From an uncultured Corynebacterium sp. (GTDB lineage: Bacteria > Actinomycetota > Actinomycetes > Mycobacteriales > Mycobacteriaceae), in assembly GCF_946222305.1 (NCBI RefSeq), contig NZ_CAMIHZ010000056.1, positions 1-5,975 of the forward strand: DNA of 5,975 bases, given 5' to 3'. The notes under the pieces were generated by a model that saw only the letters and a program-made list of their open reading frames with translations, made no database searches and was not told where the DNA came from. The translations under genes and the position numbers were made by a program. Of this stretch, positions 1 to 5,966 are shown piece by piece. Each line of letters opens with the position of its first letter. Position 1 is the stretch's first letter.

Positions 1-24
1 GTTATCGTCCAATAAGCGCGGAAA

Positions 25-64
25 TGAACAGCTTGGTCTATTGTGTAGTGAACCGCTCTGTCTA
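25..64. promoter_or_regulatory. Tandem McbR-like operator boxes upstream of metB
   Basis: Two copies of TGAAC-N6-GTCTA lie at 25-40 and 49-64, exactly 24 bp apart. Each matches 8 of the 10 defined bases of the palindrome TAGAC-N6-GTCTA described for McbR, the TetR-type repressor of methionine and cysteine genes in Corynebacterium glutamicum: the right half is perfect and the left half keeps T..AC. A weak -10-like TATTGT (39-44) lies between and partly under the boxes, so binding could block RNA polymerase. The repeat and spacing are seen directly; the protein that binds is inferred from the motif and from metB being a known McbR target in the genus. No convincing -35 is visible. Confidence 0.5.
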
Positions 65-82
65 CTGAAGGCTTTATCACTT

Positions 83-88
83 AGGAGG
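83..88 (+). promoter_or_regulatory. Ribosome binding site that fixes the metB start
   Basis: A perfect AGGAGG lies 3 nt before the ATG at 92. The reading frame stays open upstream to the window edge and has a TTG at 41, but only the ATG at 92 has a Shine-Dalgarno sequence. It also gives the N-terminus expected for the family, with the conserved FDT.AIHAGY stretch beginning about residue 9. The spacing is shorter than usual. Confidence 0.7.
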
Positions 89-91
89 ATC

Positions 92-1270
92 ATGAACCAT
101 CCGCAGCACCCCGGTTTCGATACGAACGCCATTCACGCGGGGTACGAACCGGACGGCCATATGGGATCCATCAACGTGCCCATCTACGCCTCCACAACGT
201 TCGCGCAAAACGCTCCGAACGACCTGCGCGGTGGTTACGAGTACGGGCGCGTGGCCAACCCCACCGTGACATCGCTGGCCAACACGATTGCTGCCCTCGA
301 AGGCGCCAGCCACGGCAAAGTCTTCGCGTCCGGCATGGCCGCTACCGATCTGCTGCTGCGCGCCATTCTGCGTCCCGGTGATCACCTCGTCATGGGCCAT
401 GATGCCTACGGTGGCACCTACCGCCTGATTAACACCGTTTTCGTGGAATGGGGAGTGGACTTCTCCGTGGTGGATACCACCGAGCCCGATCAGGTTGCCG
501 CCGCTCTGCAGCCGAACACCAAGTTGGTGTGGCTGGAAACGCCCACCAACCCGCTGCTGGCCATCACTGATATCGCGGCCATCGCTGCGGTACTCAATGC
601 CCACACCTCAGACAACCGCCCCCGCTTGGTCGTGGACAACACCTTCGCCTCCCCGTACTTGCAGCGCCCGCTCGATCTTGGCGCGGACGTCGTGCTCCAT
701 TCCACGACTAAATACATCGGCGGCCACTCGGATGTCATCGGTGGCGCGGTGGTCTCCAACGATGCACAACTCGATGAAGCACTCGACTTTCTTCTCGGGG
801 GTGTGGGCCCTACTTCTTCTCCATTCGACGCCTACCTCACCGCCCGCGGAGTAAAAACCCTAGGCGTACGCATGGACCGGCACTGCTCCAATGCGCAGTC
901 CGTGGCGGAGTTCTTAGAGTCCCGTCCCGAGGTGACCCAGGTGCTGTACCCCGGATTACCCTCACACCCAAGCCACGAAATCGCCGCACGTCAGGGTACG
1001 GGCAAGGGCTTTGGGGGCATGATCTCCGTCCGGTTTGGTTCCGAGGAAAAGGCGCTGGCGTTCTGCCGAGCCACGAAGCTGATCTGCCTGGCGGAATCCC
1101 TTGGTGGCGTGGAGAGCCTGCTGGAGCACCCCGCGACCATGACACACCAGTCGGTGGCCGGTTCCCAGCTAGAGGTGCCTCGCGATCTCGTGCGCATCTC
1201 CATCGGCATTGAAGATGAGGAAGACCTGCTGGCGGACGTGCTGCAGGCCGTGGAAAAGCTGCCGAAGTAA
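92..1270 (+). CDS. metB: Cystathionine gamma-synthase
   Basis: This is a PLP enzyme of the Cys/Met metabolism family (transsulfuration enzymes), 392 aa, full length. It joins an O-acylhomoserine (O-acetylhomoserine in corynebacteria) with cysteine to make cystathionine for methionine synthesis in the cytoplasm. Visible landmarks are Y51-G-R53 with NPT at 56-58 (phosphate contacts supplied to the neighbouring subunit), SGM at 80-82 (PLP phosphate loop), Tyr106 (ring stacking), Asp182 in VVDNTFASP (PLP nitrogen), the Schiff-base Lys207 in HSTTKYIGGHSD, SLGGVESL at 336-343, and the substrate-carboxylate Arg368 in VRISIGIE. Family relatives (gamma-lyase, O-acetylhomoserine sulfhydrylase) share these motifs; the roughly 390-aa length and overall resemblance to corynebacterial MetB favour gamma-synthase, though some gamma-lyase activity is possible. 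It appears monocistronic and faces the convergent EXLDI gene 22 bp away. Upstream McbR-like boxes suggest repression when sulfur amino acids are plentiful. Confidence 0.93.
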   Translation: MNHPQHPGFDTNAIHAGYEPDGHMGSINVPIYASTTFAQNAPNDLRGGYEYGRVANPTVTSLANTIAALEGASHGKVFASGMAATDLLLRAILRPGDHLVMGHDAYGGTYRLINTVFVEWGVDFSVVDTTEPDQVAAALQPNTKLVWLETPTNPLLAITDIAAIAAVLNAHTSDNRPRLVVDNTFASPYLQRPLDLGADVVLHSTTKYIGGHSDVIGGAVVSNDAQLDEALDFLLGGVGPTSSPFDAYLTARGVKTLGVRMDRHCSNAQSVAEFLESRPEVTQVLYPGLPSHPSHEIAARQGTGKGFGGMISVRFGSEEKALAFCRATKLICLAESLGGVESLLEHPATMTHQSVAGSQLEVPRDLVRISIGIEDEEDLLADVLQAVEKLPK

Positions 1271-1292
1271 TCGGCGTTCGCAGGCCCCGGTT

Positions 1293-2261
1293 CTAGATAT
1301 CTAGGTATTCCGTTTCGGGAGTGCCGAGTGCGCGCTCGGTCGCGGAGATAAAAGGCGCGGGGACCGTCTTCGTGTTGCGGAAGGCAGCCTCCTTCAGCTC
1401 CTCGAGATTGCTGAACACCTCCAGCTCGTGGTGGGCAGCCCATGCATCGCGCACGAATGGAGCCTGGGATTCGTTCGCGACCTTCTCGGGCGTGTGACTA
1501 TTGTCGCTGGTTGCACTGCTATCCCTGCGGTGATCGACAGGGGCGCCGAACCCGGAGCTGCTCGTAATACTGCCGGACTGGCTATCGCTGCCAGTTTGGC
1601 TACTGCTGCGGGAATCGTCGCTACTGCGGGGGCTATCCTGCTCCTCGGTCACGCCTCGCTCGAAGCCAGTCGCAAGGTCATTGAAGATCTGGTTCGCGCT
1701 ATTCATCCAGTAGCTCAAGTCAATATCGAACTTTGGGCGGTGCGCTCCACGGCTACCGCGCCCAGTTGCCTCGTCGAAAGTGCGGCGGGCGAAATCGATC
1801 ACATCGGTGGTGATGTCTTCAGGGTTCCGCGCCCGCCCGCTGGTACGGGAATGGGATGAGCCCGGGGTGGCGTCGGATCCAAAGAAAGAAGAAGCGCCAC
1901 GATCCGCATTTGGGCCAGCAGCACCAGCACCGCGTGCCACAGCGACGAAATCAGGGTGCTCGGAACGCACGACCGCAATGTTTTCCTTCGGCGTGAGGTA
2001 GCTGGTCCACTCCACTCGCTTGCCGTCGAGGGACTGGGACAAGCGGGCGAGCTGGCGGCCTTGGAAGACCTTTCTTGTTTCGACGCCGTCGGTGCGATCC
2101 ACCACGTGAACCTCCTCGAACCCACGTTCAGTGGCCGCGTTGTTGCGTAGGTAGAGCTTTAAGCCCTCCACTACAGCTGGGGAAAGGCCACCGGCGAGCT
2201 CTGCAGCGCGATCCGCGAGGGGGAGGTCGTTATCGGAGATGTAGATTGTTTTATTAGGCAT
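1293..2261 (-). CDS. EXLDI-family protein with long Ser/Asp-rich insertion
   Basis: The protein is 322 aa from the ATG at 2261. The N-terminus, MPNKTIYISDNDLPL, and the C-terminal five residues E-Y-L-D-I (318-322) are the two hallmarks of the actinobacterial EXLDI family, whose biochemical role is unknown. Residues 1-40 could form a small ribbon-helix-helix-like unit (strand followed by two helices), an inference. Usual members are, from memory, about 160 aa. Here the extra length lies between roughly residues 110 and 270, including a Ser/Asp/Gln/Gly tract at 209-255, and is probably disordered. The C-terminal block HELEVFSNLEEL (278-289) through EYLDI resembles the ordinary family end. A TTG at 2297 would add 12 residues, but no Shine-Dalgarno precedes either start; promoter spacing favours a leaderless ATG at 2261. 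It is divergent from the SDR gene and convergent with metB. The protein has no signal peptide and no membrane segment. Confidence 0.85.
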   Translation of the reverse strand: MPNKTIYISDNDLPLADRAAELAGGLSPAVVEGLKLYLRNNAATERGFEEVHVVDRTDGVETRKVFQGRQLARLSQSLDGKRVEWTSYLTPKENIAVVRSEHPDFVAVARGAGAAGPNADRGASSFFGSDATPGSSHSRTSGRARNPEDITTDVIDFARRTFDEATGRGSRGAHRPKFDIDLSYWMNSANQIFNDLATGFERGVTEEQDSPRSSDDSRSSSQTGSDSQSGSITSSSGFGAPVDHRRDSSATSDNSHTPEKVANESQAPFVRDAWAAHHELEVFSNLEELKEAAFRNTKTVPAPFISATERALGTPETEYLDI

Positions 2262-2281
2262 ACGTACAAGTATGCGTACAA
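2258..2281. promoter_or_regulatory. Inverted/direct repeat operator over the EXLDI start codon
   Basis: GCATAC (2258-2263) and GTATGC (2270-2275) form a perfect 6-bp inverted repeat with a 6-bp spacer. Overlapping it, ATACGTACAA (2260-2269) and ATGCGTACAA (2272-2281) form a near-perfect direct repeat with a 12-bp period. The ATG of the EXLDI gene (2261-2259) lies inside the left arm and its putative -10 overlaps the right arm. Such GTAC-rich palindromes are typical of TetR-family operators. No regulator gene is present in the window, so the binding protein is unknown. Confidence 0.5.
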
Positions 2282-2297
2282 ATGGGGATGGGTTCAA
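2269..2297 (-). promoter_or_regulatory. Putative leaderless promoter of the EXLDI gene
   Basis: On the minus strand TTGAAC (2297-2292, 4/6 to TTGACA) is followed after 17 nt by CATACT (2274-2269, 4/6 to TATAAT). Transcription would start 7-8 nt further on, at about 2262-2261, which is the A of the start codon. This explains the absence of a Shine-Dalgarno sequence. It is inferred from spacing; both hexamers are only partial matches. Confidence 0.4.
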
Positions 2298-2302
2298 GGG
2301 GC

Positions 2303-2344
2303 TTGACGGTTTTCAAAGTGACTGTCCGGATGGATCCCTAGGAT
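2303..2344 (+). promoter_or_regulatory. Candidate promoter region of the SDR gene
   Basis: TAGGAT at 2339-2344 fits the TANNNT form of a corynebacterial -10. A good -35 look-alike, TTGACG (2303-2308), is too far away (30 nt) to pair with it, and the hexamer 17 nt after TTGACG (CCGGAT) is poor. The same bases contain AGGA (2340-2343), 8 nt before the ATG at 2352, so TAGGAT may instead be a ribosome binding site. TCAAG-GGG-CTTGA (2294-2306), a small perfect inverted repeat, overlaps the -35 of the divergent EXLDI promoter and could allow joint control. Confidence 0.25.
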
Positions 2345-2351
2345 GAAGGGC

Positions 2352-3152
2352 ATGAGTGCTTCAGTGAACCAGACAGAGAATTTCGGCAACGCTGGCAACC
2401 CTGGTGTGCGTTTTGCGATTGTGACGGGGGCGAGTGCGGGCATCGGTGCAGCTGCCGCTGAGCTGCTGGCTCAGGACGGGTGGCACGTGATCTTGGCAGC
2501 GCGCCGGGAAAAGAAGCTGCGCGAGGTCGCGGATCGGATTAATGCGAAACAACCGGATCACGGCATTGTGCTGGCGGTCGATGTCACCGATGGGGAATCC
2601 GTGGAGCGTTTCGCGGAGAATGTGAAGGAGGTTGTCGGCCAGGCGCCAGGCGGTTCACTGGAGCTGCTGGTGAATAACGCCGGAGGGGCCCGTGGGTTCG
2701 AGCCCATTTTGGAAACCGATCCTGAGGACTGGCGGTGGATGTTCGAAGCCAACGTGATGGGGACCCTGGAGGTTACCCGTGCGATATTCCCGCAGTTGGA
2801 AAATGGAAACGCGCCACAGGTTATCAACGTTGTTTCCGTGGCGGGCCGCGGAGCTTACCGCAATGGTGCGGGTTACAACGCTGCGAAATTCGGAGAGACT
2901 GCGCTGACGGATGTGATGCGCATGGAATTCGCCGAACACAATGTACGTGTGTGCCAGGTGGATCCGGGGCGGGTGGCCACGGACTTCAGTATTAACCGTT
3001 TCAAAGGAGATACCGAACGGGCCGCGGAAGTTTATGCCGACAAGCTGAACCTGGTCGCGGAAGATATTGGGGAAGTGATCCGCTGGATCGCGGATCGTCC
3101 GGCGCATATGGATGTGGAGTCCATCATGATTCGTCCGCTGGATCAGGTGTAG
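2352..3152 (+). CDS. Short-chain dehydrogenase/reductase (classical SDR)
   Basis: This is a cytosolic NAD(P)-dependent oxidoreductase of 266 aa with a Rossmann fold. Visible motifs are the cofactor loop TGASAGIG (25-32), Arg51-Arg52 after the second strand (favours NADPH), Asp77-Val-Thr (adenine contact), NNAG (108-111), Asn134, Ser162, and the catalytic Tyr175-x3-Lys179. The full Asn-Ser-Tyr-Lys tetrad is present, so it should be active. The C-terminus, ending in SIMIRPLDQV, resembles the YdfG group (3-hydroxy acid/serine dehydrogenases), but the substrate cannot be read from the sequence. The ATG at 2352 has AGGA 8 nt upstream; an in-frame ATG at 2343 would add three residues and has no ribosome site. 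About 20 residues precede the first strand, somewhat more than usual. The gene is divergent from the EXLDI gene, and its last 29 bp overlap the convergent MFS gene. Confidence 0.88.
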   Translation: MSASVNQTENFGNAGNPGVRFAIVTGASAGIGAAAAELLAQDGWHVILAARREKKLREVADRINAKQPDHGIVLAVDVTDGESVERFAENVKEVVGQAPGGSLELLVNNAGGARGFEPILETDPEDWRWMFEANVMGTLEVTRAIFPQLENGNAPQVINVVSVAGRGAYRNGAGYNAAKFGETALTDVMRMEFAEHNVRVCQVDPGRVATDFSINRFKGDTERAAEVYADKLNLVAEDIGEVIRWIADRPAHMDVESIMIRPLDQV

Positions 3153-4356
3153 CTGCTGACCGGCGGACAATAGCGGCATCCCAGATATAGACCACTCCGA
3201 GGATGCCTACGAGAACCAGACCTGCGCCGACAACTCCGGGCCACTTCCAGTGATGCCACGCGACGGCGCCGATCAATGAACCAGCCGTAGCACCAAGGAA
3301 ATACATGAACATGTAAAGGGAATTCAGCCGGGCCCTAGCGCCGGGGACGGTTGATGTCACGATGGCCATTCCAGTGACGTGCATCGACTGCAGTCCAAAG
3401 TCCACGAAAAGGAAAGCGACAATGACCGCCCAAAGGTGCTGTGCGCCGAGGACGGCGATGCTCCAACCAATCACCAAAGAACCGAAAGAAAGGGCAGTGG
3501 CAAGTCCCGAACGGTTCTGGTCGCCTAGTTTCCCCACTGGACGCGCTGCCATTGCACCGACAACACCGGCCAGACCGATCAGGCCGATCGCACCCGTCGA
3601 AAGGAAGAACGGCTCGCCCGCCAGCAAAGCGGTCATCGTGGCCATCATCGCGGCAACGGAAGCGAACGCCAAGGCACTCATCAGGGAGCGGGTGTGAACG
3701 CGCGGTTGAGTGAGGGCCAGTTGCAGCATGGAGGAATAAACTCGGCGCAGATCGATGGAGCCTGTGGACGAGTGGTGCTTGACATCTGAGGGCAGCGAAC
3801 GCGCTAGAGCAACCCCTACTAGTACTAAAGCCAAGGTTAATGTGGCGTAGGGCAAACGGATTCCGGCAAATTGGCCTAGGATTCCCGAAACGGTCCGTGC
3901 CAAAAGTATGCCGGCCAATAACCCGGAAAGTACCGTTCCCATGGCCTGGCCAGCCTGCCCCTCAGGAGCTAGATCGGCCGCATACGGGACTAGCACTTGG
4001 GCCGCGGTACTGAATAAACCGGCGATCGCCAGGCCTATGACCAAGATCCAGAAAGTGGGACTGATGGTGGCGAGGAAGTGCCCGGCCGCGGCCAGCCCAA
4101 GGAGGGTTAAGGCCAAGGTCTTGCGGTTGAATTTATCTCCAAGGGGCACCAACAAGATCAGACCCAGGGCGTACATTCCTTGCAGTACCGTCACCGTGGT
4201 GGCAGCCATGGAATCGGAAACCCCGAATGTCGCACTGAAATCGGCTAGCAGCGGTTGGTTGACGTAGTTGCCACCCGCGCACAAGCCCGTAGCGATGGCC
4301 ATGAGCAATAAGGGGGCTGTCTGGGTGCTGGATTGGATGGGGTGACTTATTCGCAT
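3124..4356 (-). CDS. MFS transporter, AraJ/YgaY-like putative exporter
   Basis: This is an inner-membrane major facilitator protein of 410 aa, with about 12 hydrophobic segments in two halves joined by a polar loop around residues 187-208 (RSLPSDVKHHSSTGSIDLRR). The motif-A loop between TM2 and TM3 is PLGDKFNRKT (71-80), and its counterpart in the second half is RPVGKLGDQNRSG (272-284). GGNYVNQPLL (28-37) in TM1 is typical of the YgaY-like branch of the AraJ drug/sugar efflux group, so proton-driven export of a small molecule is likely, substrate unknown. The ATG at 4356 has no Shine-Dalgarno; a TACACT at 4371-4366 could be a -10 giving an almost leaderless mRNA (weak). The stop codon lies inside the convergent SDR gene. 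An alternative ATG at 4366 is in another frame and yields no transporter. Confidence 0.9.
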   Translation of the reverse strand: MRISHPIQSSTQTAPLLLMAIATGLCAGGNYVNQPLLADFSATFGVSDSMAATTVTVLQGMYALGLILLVPLGDKFNRKTLALTLLGLAAAGHFLATISPTFWILVIGLAIAGLFSTAAQVLVPYAADLAPEGQAGQAMGTVLSGLLAGILLARTVSGILGQFAGIRLPYATLTLALVLVGVALARSLPSDVKHHSSTGSIDLRRVYSSMLQLALTQPRVHTRSLMSALAFASVAAMMATMTALLAGEPFFLSTGAIGLIGLAGVVGAMAARPVGKLGDQNRSGLATALSFGSLVIGWSIAVLGAQHLWAVIVAFLFVDFGLQSMHVTGMAIVTSTVPGARARLNSLYMFMYFLGATAGSLIGAVAWHHWKWPGVVGAGLVLVGILGVVYIWDAAIVRRSAATPDPADES

Positions 4357-4411
4357 GCCAAGCCAAGTGTATTTCTATGATCGCTGAAATCGGACATTTT
4401 TCTAGGTATCG

Positions 4412-4443
4412 AAAAACGGCCCCAATCTAAAAGTTTGGGGCCG
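4412..4443 (-). terminator. Intrinsic terminator of the secreted-protein operon
   Basis: CGGCCCCAA (4417-4425) pairs perfectly with TTGGGGCCG (4435-4443) to give a 9-bp, mostly G/C stem around a 9-nt loop. On the minus strand the stem is followed by TTTTT (4416-4412), the classical Rho-independent layout. It would stop transcription from the operon to the right before the MFS gene. On the plus strand only a weak T-run follows. It lies about 160 bp past the stop codon at 4602. Confidence 0.85.
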
Positions 4444-4601
4444 AAATTTACGCAAACTTGCAGGTTACGCCTGCTTAATGCTGCTTAGCGTACTGTTTTC
4501 CCGTCGGCGGTGCAAGCTCGGGTGAAGCGAATCCAACAACCACACTATGGGAGATGTGACCCACTATCAGCTTGCATACCATCGCTTTTTCGGACGTGAG
4601 A
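4444..4601. other. 3' untranslated spacer between operon stop and terminator
   Basis: This stretch holds no clearly supported gene. It contains a small perfect inverted repeat GCAGG-TTACG-CCTGC (4460-4474) without a U-tract. A minus-strand frame (4582-4475) could encode 35 residues, starting MVCKLIVGHI and ending TGKQYAKQH, 19 nt after the upstream stop codon. It has no ribosome binding site and no recognisable family, so it is noted here and not called as a gene. The spacer would be transcribed as the 3' end of the secreted-protein mRNA. Confidence 0.4.
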
Positions 4602-5336
4602 CTAGCCGAAGTCGGGTGCTTCCTCTAGACGCAGTTCCGAGTATCGCCCTTCGGGAACGGAGATCTTGTAGCTAGCGCCCGCGGGCACCCAGGACAGATC
4701 TTCCGTGCACTTTACGGGCTGCACATTCGCATCGAGGATCGTGAAACCCCAGACCAAACGGCCCTGCTGGTTCGGTTGCAGAGTGTACGGCCCTACCGTC
4801 TCGGTGACTTTCCAAAACGCTTGATAGACGAAGTTGAAGCCGTATGCCATATTGAGCAGCTTGGCGAGTTCACCATCGGGTTTCACGGTCGCAGAAGTTT
4901 CCGTGGTCTGAACCCGCTTATTCACCACTTTATGGGTGACCGGTACGGGCTCTGCGCTGTTGTTGGCGACGGTTGAAGAATCCGTCTGCTTGAACCACCG
5001 ATGCTGCGCCGAAACATACTTCGCTAAAGAGCCCGGCGTGGCACACGAGGTATTTGGTTTGAAGTCATCATTCCATCGCTGTGGCAACTGGAAAGCACCC
5101 GCGAAGGTTCCGTTGGACGACGAGCTTGATGGTCGCAGCGCCGGAGAATCGGTCACAGGGGCAGCGGTGGTATTGGCAGTCGTTCCGTTCGAGCTCACGG
5201 CGGTTTCCGCCGCCGCGGCCGAGGTGCTGAACCCGGTCGCGCTGAACACCGTCAATGCGCTTAGCCCAGCTAGTACGACCGCCCGGTTGGCGCGGGATGA
5301 GTGCCCAGCGGGGCGTCGAATCAAGAAGGAGTTCAT
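4602..5336 (-). CDS. Secreted protein of unknown function, second of paralogous pair
   Basis: The protein is 244 aa. The N-terminus is long and basic (RR at 7-8, R15, R18), followed by a hydrophobic core at about 19-40 and AAA|E, giving probable signal-peptidase cleavage after Ala43; the RR lacks the rest of a Tat motif, so Sec export is likelier. Residues 44-80 form a Ser/Thr/Asn-rich linker. The folded part starts about residue 81, with Cys98 (TSCATPG), EPVPVT (129-134), a Thr/Ser-rich strand (141-150), a hydrophobic segment (158-175), ETVGPYTLQP (179-188), Cys210 and a terminal DFG. From Glu179 to the end it aligns without gaps with the upstream gene product (18 of 66 identical), and the two cysteines are spaced 112 versus 111 residues. 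A disulfide is likely. There is no lipobox, LPXTG or transmembrane tail. It begins 5 bp after the upstream stop codon and has only a weak ribosome site (GGA), suggesting translational coupling. Function is not recognised; an aerolysin-like beta-sheet fold is a hypothesis. Confidence 0.8.
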   Translation of the reverse strand: MNSFLIRRPAGHSSRANRAVVLAGLSALTVFSATGFSTSAAAAETAVSSNGTTANTTAAPVTDSPALRPSSSSSNGTFAGAFQLPQRWNDDFKPNTSCATPGSLAKYVSAQHRWFKQTDSSTVANNSAEPVPVTHKVVNKRVQTTETSATVKPDGELAKLLNMAYGFNFVYQAFWKVTETVGPYTLQPNQQGRLVWGFTILDANVQPVKCTEDLSWVPAGASYKISVPEGRYSELRLEEAPDFG

Positions 5337-5341
5337 GAGTG

Positions 5342-5926
5342 TTATCCGAAGTTCTCGTTGTCCCGGGTGGAGATTGCCACGTGGCGCTCGCGAGGCAGCG
5401 AAGCGGTAAAGGTGCTGCCCGTGCCCTGCCAGGTGTGGTTGGTGCCACAGACGGTGCGCTCGCCTTCAAAATCAGAGACAACCCAGCCAGCGCGCAGAAC
5501 AGCGGTCTTACCTGGGGCCAAGTTGTATGGGCCGATCGTCTCGCCGACCTCGTAGGTGGAGGAATCCGTGTAGGCGATCGAGAAGGTGACCTTGATCAGC
5601 TCTAGGATCGGGAATTCAATTTCAGCGGAAACATTCCAAGTCTTAGTCTTGGTTTCGGTCACGGAGCGGGTGATGGGCAGCGGCTCGTCGTTGTAGTTCG
5701 ACACGGTCCACGTTCCTGCCGAACCATCGAAGTAGGTGCGCTTGATCTTGATGGTTTGGCCACGATCGCCTGGGTTGGTGCACGAAGCTCCAATGGTCGT
5801 AGGGTTCGCGGTGCCCATATTGCGCTGCGGCAAGGCTGCGTTAGCTGCTGGAGCGAACATGGTGCCAGCGATGGAGGCAGTCAGAGCAGCTGCGGAGGCA
5901 GCCTTGATCAGAGTGGACCTGGACAT
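5342..5926 (-). CDS. Secreted beta-rich protein, first of paralogous pair
   Basis: The protein is 194 aa with a clear Sec signal peptide: SRSTLIK, an alanine-rich hydrophobic core (9-26), and ANA|AL cleavage after residue 30. The mature protein is about 164 aa and has Cys49 (ASCTNPG), EPLPIT (81-86), and strands of alternating polar/other residues at 86-104, rich in Thr at even positions. A hydrophobic turn FPILELI (105-111) and a return strand (112-127, with K, T, S at even positions) follow. It ends with ETIGPYNLAP (129-138), Cys160 and a terminal NFG. Strand-turn-strand stretches like this, followed by a GPY-x-L-x-P-G element, recall the insertion hairpin of aerolysin/ETX-MTX2 pore formers. 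That is a pattern judgement, not an assigned family. A secreted structural or binding protein is equally possible. It has no membrane anchor or sortase signal. It is first in the operon and has a good ribosome site. Confidence 0.82.
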   Translation of the reverse strand: MSRSTLIKAASAAALTASIAGTMFAPAANAALPQRNMGTANPTTIGASCTNPGDRGQTIKIKRTYFDGSAGTWTVSNYNDEPLPITRSVTETKTKTWNVSAEIEFPILELIKVTFSIAYTDSSTYEVGETIGPYNLAPGKTAVLRAGWVVSDFEGERTVCGTNHTWQGTGSTFTASLPRERHVAISTRDNENFG

Positions 5927-5933
5927 GAGGGGT

Positions 5934-5939
5934 CTCCTT
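5934..5939 (-). promoter_or_regulatory. Ribosome binding site of the first secreted-protein gene
   Basis: AAGGAG on the minus strand ends 7 nt before the ATG at 5926, an ideal spacing. It confirms that start and contrasts with the second gene of the operon, which lacks a strong site. Confidence 0.75.
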
Positions 5940-5966
5940 CTTGGAAAACGAGGGATGAGGGTTAAA

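Noticed and set aside
41..91. Upstream TTG start that would lengthen MetB by 17 residues
   Set aside because: It has no ribosome site, the extension would run through the operator boxes, and AGGAGG directly precedes the ATG at 92.
1293..1304. Perfect 12-bp palindrome CTAGATATCTAG at the EXLDI stop codon
   Set aside because: It consists of the codons for the obligatory L-D-I end plus a TAG stop, is AT-rich, and lacks a loop or T-tract, so it is not a terminator. Coding constraint explains most of it.
1428..1859. 143-residue plus-strand open frame opposite the EXLDI gene, Ala-rich and hydrophobic
   Set aside because: Its Ala/Ile/Thr-rich look is the mirror of the Ser/Asp-rich codons on the real strand. 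It has no ribosome site and no family resemblance, and the minus strand carries both EXLDI hallmarks.
3908..4267. 119-residue plus-strand frame opposite the MFS gene
   Set aside because: It is an antisense shadow of membrane-segment codons; the minus-strand frame has MFS motif A and about 12 hydrophobic segments.
4465..4500. Minus-strand bases resembling the end of a tmRNA tag frame (AACAGTACGCTAAGCAGC then TAA and ACCTGC)
   Set aside because: The neighbouring tRNA-like halves, the G-U acceptor start and a CCA end are absent, and the spacer is far too short for a tmRNA. The likeness is chance.
5280..5336. Twin-arginine (Tat) signal in the second secreted protein
   Set aside because: The RR at residues 7-8 lacks the following hydrophobic and lysine positions of the Tat motif and is far from the hydrophobic core, so Sec export is more likely.
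4936..5409. 157-residue plus-strand frame across the junction of the two secreted genes
   Set aside because: It has no start signal or recognisable motif and covers signal peptides and conserved motifs of two convincing minus-strand genes.
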